From: Pigmentiphaga kullae
GTDB taxonomy: Bacteria > Pseudomonadota > Gammaproteobacteria > Burkholderiales > Burkholderiaceae_B
Direction of reading: 5' to 3'
Length of the DNA stretch: 64,000 bases
Assembly: GCF_004216695.1 (NCBI RefSeq)
Contig: NZ_SGXC01000001.1
Location: forward strand, 186,001-250,000
A program made the position numbers and the translations under genes. Under the pieces are notes generated by a model, which searched no databases, was not told the origin of the DNA, and saw only the letters and a program-made list of their open reading frames with translations. Positions within the stretch are counted from its first letter, which is position 1; each line of letters opens with the position of its first letter. Below are positions 61,406 to 64,000 of the stretch, piece after piece.

Positions 61406-62143
61406 TTATCGAGCGGAGCGGAGGGGTTGCATCAAAAGCTGACCGGCTCCCGAGATTGGATCGTCGATGCCCATGAGCGCCATGGCGTGCCAGAACGCAG
61501 CGCTGTTGCTTGTTATGACCGGTCGCCCCAATATTGCTTCCAAGTCATGTATCGCCTCCAACGATCGTGTCGCCGTGCAGCTGATCACGTATGCGTCTGC
61601 GGACGGATCGCGATGGTCGACCGCAAATTCCTTCCATCGCTCCGGAGTAATGGCCATCATGTCGGCAACTCCTCGGAAGCCGAATCCCGCTACCGCACAA
61701 ATATCAAACCCAGCACTCCGGAAGAACGTTGCTTCTCTAGCATTTACCTCGTCGCAGTAGGGCGACAGCATCACGATGCGTCTCGCTTCCACGGCCGTTA
61801 GCGATGCAATAAGGGCTTGTGCAGTGGTAGTTGCGCGGCGTCCGCCCGATGACTCGATACGTCGCACAAGCTGCGCTTCGAGCGCTTCGCTGAATGACGA
61901 TACGGCGGTGCAATGGAAAAGGATCAAGTCCGGTTCAGCATCGCGCAGCAGGCTTGCCGCCTCTTCAACGCTATCTGCCATCCGCATCAGTTCATGCTGC
62001 GACGATCCAGTCAACGCAAGTCTGGTCGTGTGCATGGACACACCAGAAGGCATCAATGCGGCCAGCTGCGGCTCGGCGAGCTGATTTCCTGAAGGCAAGA
62101 TCAGCCCCAGCCGGGCCCGCGTCCCATAGTTGATTTGTCTCAC
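61406..62143 (-). CDS. Asp/Glu racemase superfamily enzyme, maleate isomerase/arylmalonate decarboxylase-like
   Basis: This is a 245-residue cytosolic enzyme. The two cysteine regions of this superfamily are seen: LILFHCTAVSSFSEALEAQL and VISCTATRSLEAIHDLE, with RARLGLILPSGNQLAEPQLA at the start and GRPVITSNSAAFWHAMAL near the end. This layout is that of maleate cis-trans isomerase and arylmalonate decarboxylase, not amino-acid racemases. Neighbouring Bug genes and a cupin suggest a dicarboxylate pathway (inference). It is divergent from the intact Bug gene at 62453. Confidence 0.88.
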   Translation of the reverse strand: MRQINYGTRARLGLILPSGNQLAEPQLAALMPSGVSMHTTRLALTGSSQHELMRMADSVEEAASLLRDAEPDLILFHCTAVSSFSEALEAQLVRRIESSGGRRATTTAQALIASLTAVEARRIVMLSPYCDEVNAREATFFRSAGFDICAVAGFGFRGVADMMAITPERWKEFAVDHRDPSADAYVISCTATRSLEAIHDLEAILGRPVITSNSAAFWHAMALMGIDDPISGAGQLLMQPLRSAR

Positions 62144-62452
62144 GAGTCCGTTCGGGATAACGCGCCCGGTCCATGTGCAATGTTCATGTCGTCCTCCGTT
62201 GGCATGCCGTGTTGCCGGCTTTTTTGCTTGGCTGGATTCTTCAGCATGCCCGCTGGCCCGCCAAGCGGTGGACGCGAATACAGAGTATTCAGAATTTCAA
62301 TGAGCCTGTCTTTGCGGGCACCGCTCCCCTATTCATCTAACGAATAGGCTCAATGCGTCATCGCACATTGCGCATCGTCTGACAGTCCATAAAATACTTA
62401 GAACTCGAACGATATTCTCGAGATCTTATAAAAATTCGATAGGAGACAAGAT
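62144..62452. promoter_or_regulatory. Divergent promoter region between the racemase-like and Bug genes
   Basis: This 309-base gap has no gene. The last 70 bases are AT-rich (ATAAAATACTTAGAA, CTTATAAAAATTCG) and contain paired CGAACG and CTCGAG elements that could bind a LysR regulator. AGGAGA lies before the ATG at 62453. No terminator or known RNA was recognised. Confidence 0.45.
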
Positions 62453-63427
62453 ATGAGATGGCGCCCTTTTGCATCAATGATGGCAGCCCGTATGGTCCTA
62501 ACGACGGCCCCGGCGCATGCTGCCGAGCGCAATGCGTATCCCAGCCGTCCCGTCCGTATGGTGGTGCCGTTCCCGCCCGGTGGACCGACCGGCATCTTGG
62601 CCCGCGTGCTTGGCCAGCACCTCTCAGAGAGTCTTGGGCAGCCTTTCGTTGTGGAGAACAAGTCAGGCGCGAATACGTTGATAGGCGCCGAGCTGGTCGC
62701 CCGCTCTGCTCCTGACGGCTACACACTGCTAATGGCTGTGGACAACACGCTCGTCATGAATCAGTTCCTCCATAGCCGGCTCTCTTATGACCCGGTGAAA
62801 GATTTTTCTCCAATCGCCAAGGTGGCCGATTCTCCACTGATCTTGGTCAGTGGGAAGGATGGCCCGAAGACGCTTGATGAACTTGCTGCATTGGCACGCG
62901 CTCAGCCGGGCAAGATTTCTCATGGCTACGGAACTATCACATCCCAGTTGGCTGGCGAGATGTTGAAGAGTGAGCTGGGGCTGGACATGGTCGGCGTCTC
63001 CTATCGCGGAAGTAACGGAACAATCCAAGGGATGCTTTCACAAGATGTCACGTTCGTCATCGACGGCGTTGCCACAGCTCTTCCCCATATCAAGGGTGGC
63101 AAGCTCCACGCCCTTGCGAACCTCAGCCAAACTCGCATCCCGGACCTGCCCGCATTGAGCCCAGCGGCCGATCACCCGCGCTTGCACGAGATGAACGTAG
63201 CTGTTTGGATGGCGCTAGTTGCTCCCGCCGGGACACCCGACGCGGTCATCCAAAAAATCGAGGCAGGAGTCAGCGCTGCTTTAAAGAAGCCTGACGTTCA
63301 AGAAAAACTGTTGGGAGCCGGTCTGGTGCCAAAGGCCGGCACGTCCGCAGAGCTCAAGCAGCTGATTAGGGCGGAATCTGCCCGCTGGAAGCCCGTCATC
63401 GAGCGCGCTGCAATCAAGATCCAATGA
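62453..63427 (+). CDS. Bug/TctC-family periplasmic solute receptor
   Basis: This is a 324-residue secreted receptor with a signal peptide ending near APAHAAERN. Landmarks are VRMVVPFPPGGPTGILARVL, FVVENKSGANTLIGAEL, SAPDGYTLLMAVDNTLVMNQ, YDPVKDF, VSYRGSNGTIQGMLSQDV and MALVAPAGTPDAV. The usual P-Y-K-G site reads SYRGSNG, unlike most Bug proteins. The cupin gene follows 59 bases downstream; both are divergent from the racemase-like gene. Confidence 0.93.
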   Translation: MRWRPFASMMAARMVLTTAPAHAAERNAYPSRPVRMVVPFPPGGPTGILARVLGQHLSESLGQPFVVENKSGANTLIGAELVARSAPDGYTLLMAVDNTLVMNQFLHSRLSYDPVKDFSPIAKVADSPLILVSGKDGPKTLDELAALARAQPGKISHGYGTITSQLAGEMLKSELGLDMVGVSYRGSNGTIQGMLSQDVTFVIDGVATALPHIKGGKLHALANLSQTRIPDLPALSPAADHPRLHEMNVAVWMALVAPAGTPDAVIQKIEAGVSAALKKPDVQEKLLGAGLVPKAGTSAELKQLIRAESARWKPVIERAAIKIQ

Positions 63428-63486
63428 ACCCGGCGATTCCGCGTCGCCCCTTAAATTCAGCATTGCCCCTCAATAAAGGAATCATC

Positions 63487-64000
63487 ATGTCGAGTTTGCC
63501 CACAACTGAAGCTGCTCCCGTCGCGCCTATTGCCAATAGTGCCGATGAATGGCGAGATGAGATGGCCCGCTTGTCGCAGTCGGCCGTACCGAGTTTTTTT
63601 AAAATTCGCGCGAGACTTCCGATCGAGGGCCGCACCAATCAGGTACTGGGCGCGTCACGGCACATGAACGTGGTGCTGAAGACCTATGCGAGCGGCGGTG
63701 AAAACGAATTGCACGCTCATTCGAACGAGGATCATGTCTTTGTCGTCATGCAAGGCAGTGCCTTGTTTTACGGCCCGCGGGGAGAAACGCGGCGTGTGGT
63801 GAAAAACGAGTGCGTGCTGATTCCTTGCGGCGCGTTTTACTGGTTCCAGGCTGAAGCAAACGAGCCGCTCGTGATGCTGCGCATTGGCGCTGCCGTCAAC
63901 CCGGATACCGATGTGCTTGCGCGTGTCGATCCTGACGGCATGCCTTTCGATGGCTACTCGGAAAAGAACAAGGAAGTCGCATATCGCCTGCATGAAGACC
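63487..64000 (+). CDS. Cupin domain protein (3' end outside window)
   Basis: The first 171 residues of a cupin protein are visible; the frame is open to the window edge. It starts MSSLPTTEAAPVAPIANSAD after AAAGGA. The metal-binding cupin motif reads GGENELHAHSNEDHVFVVMQ, with H-x-H-x2-E and a following His, and the second motif is VLIPCGAFYWFQAEANEPLV. Such single-cupin proteins bind Fe or Mn and include dioxygenases and isomerases of organic acids. It follows the Bug receptor and is probably part of the same unit as the racemase-like enzyme's pathway. Confidence 0.85.
   Translation, partial: MSSLPTTEAAPVAPIANSADEWRDEMARLSQSAVPSFFKIRARLPIEGRTNQVLGASRHMNVVLKTYASGGENELHAHSNEDHVFVVMQGSALFYGPRGETRRVVKNECVLIPCGAFYWFQAEANEPLVMLRIGAAVNPDTDVLARVDPDGMPFDGYSEKNKEVAYRLHED

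Noticed and set aside
1-64000. CRISPR arrays, tRNA or rRNA genes, complete insertion sequences
   Set aside because: No regularly spaced repeats, cloverleaf-like sequences, rRNA-like stretches or transposase motifs were recognised by reading; a dedicated search could still find short ones.

Overview
The window looks like a chromosomal segment of a Bordetella/Achromobacter-type betaproteobacterium (Alcaligenaceae, Burkholderiales). The evidence is the very GC-rich coding DNA in the first 39.6 kb and eight periplasmic solute receptors of the Bug/TctC family, a family massively expanded in that group. There are also eight LysR-type regulators, each next to a small catabolic gene set. The genus is an inference. 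No rRNA, tRNA, CRISPR array or complete insertion sequence was recognised.

Bases 1-39,600 are compact and intact. They hold the 3' end of an assimilatory nitrate reductase gene with a siroheme methyltransferase gene, followed by a ten-gene leftward run (11,775 to 2,364). That run encodes a two-subunit Rieske ring-hydroxylating dioxygenase, a GntR regulator, an IlvD-type dehydratase, a 3-hydroxyisobutyrate-dehydrogenase-like enzyme, a NitT/TauT-type ABC importer and a hydroxypyruvate-isomerase-like enzyme. Next come an alpha/beta-fold protein/2-hydroxyacid dehydrogenase/Bug set, LysR plus a glycerophosphodiesterase, ThpR, a Bug-sulfatase pair, an AraC regulator, a universal stress protein, a Bug/mandelate-racemase-like/Bug/SDR operon, and norR-hmp. 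Three NorR-type sites and a sigma-54 promoter lie between norR and hmp. A lactone/decarboxylation set follows (LigI-like amidohydrolase, carboxymuconolactone decarboxylase-like, SDR, SMP-30, Bug). Last come a BrnT/BrnA module and a DUF1800/DUF1501 pair.

At about 39,600 the DUF1501 gene is cut off, and a perfect 13-6-13 inverted repeat marks the break. From there to 64,000 the DNA is visibly less GC-rich and shows heavy decay. It contains nonsense and frameshift mutations, a gene pair fused by deletion, a truncated sulfatase and two remnants of an HTH/RES-like toxin-antitoxin module. I read it as a genomic island or plasticity zone. Its intact genes include a VanA-like Rieske oxygenase, a FUSC-family membrane protein with a secreted alpha/beta hydrolase, glutaredoxin 2, a TetR regulator with a double operator, an Asp/Glu-racemase/maleate-isomerase-like enzyme, a Bug receptor and a cupin (cut by the window end).

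The least explained part is 43.3-48.5 kb. It has a membrane-anchored J-domain protein in an operon with a secreted protein built of three exact 40-residue repeats (W-x-P-G-x-x-H-P ... W-x-P-x-x-G-Y-x-W). Around it lie two pairs of duplicated small-protein genes and the toxin-antitoxin remnants. This is the best candidate here for an undescribed system.
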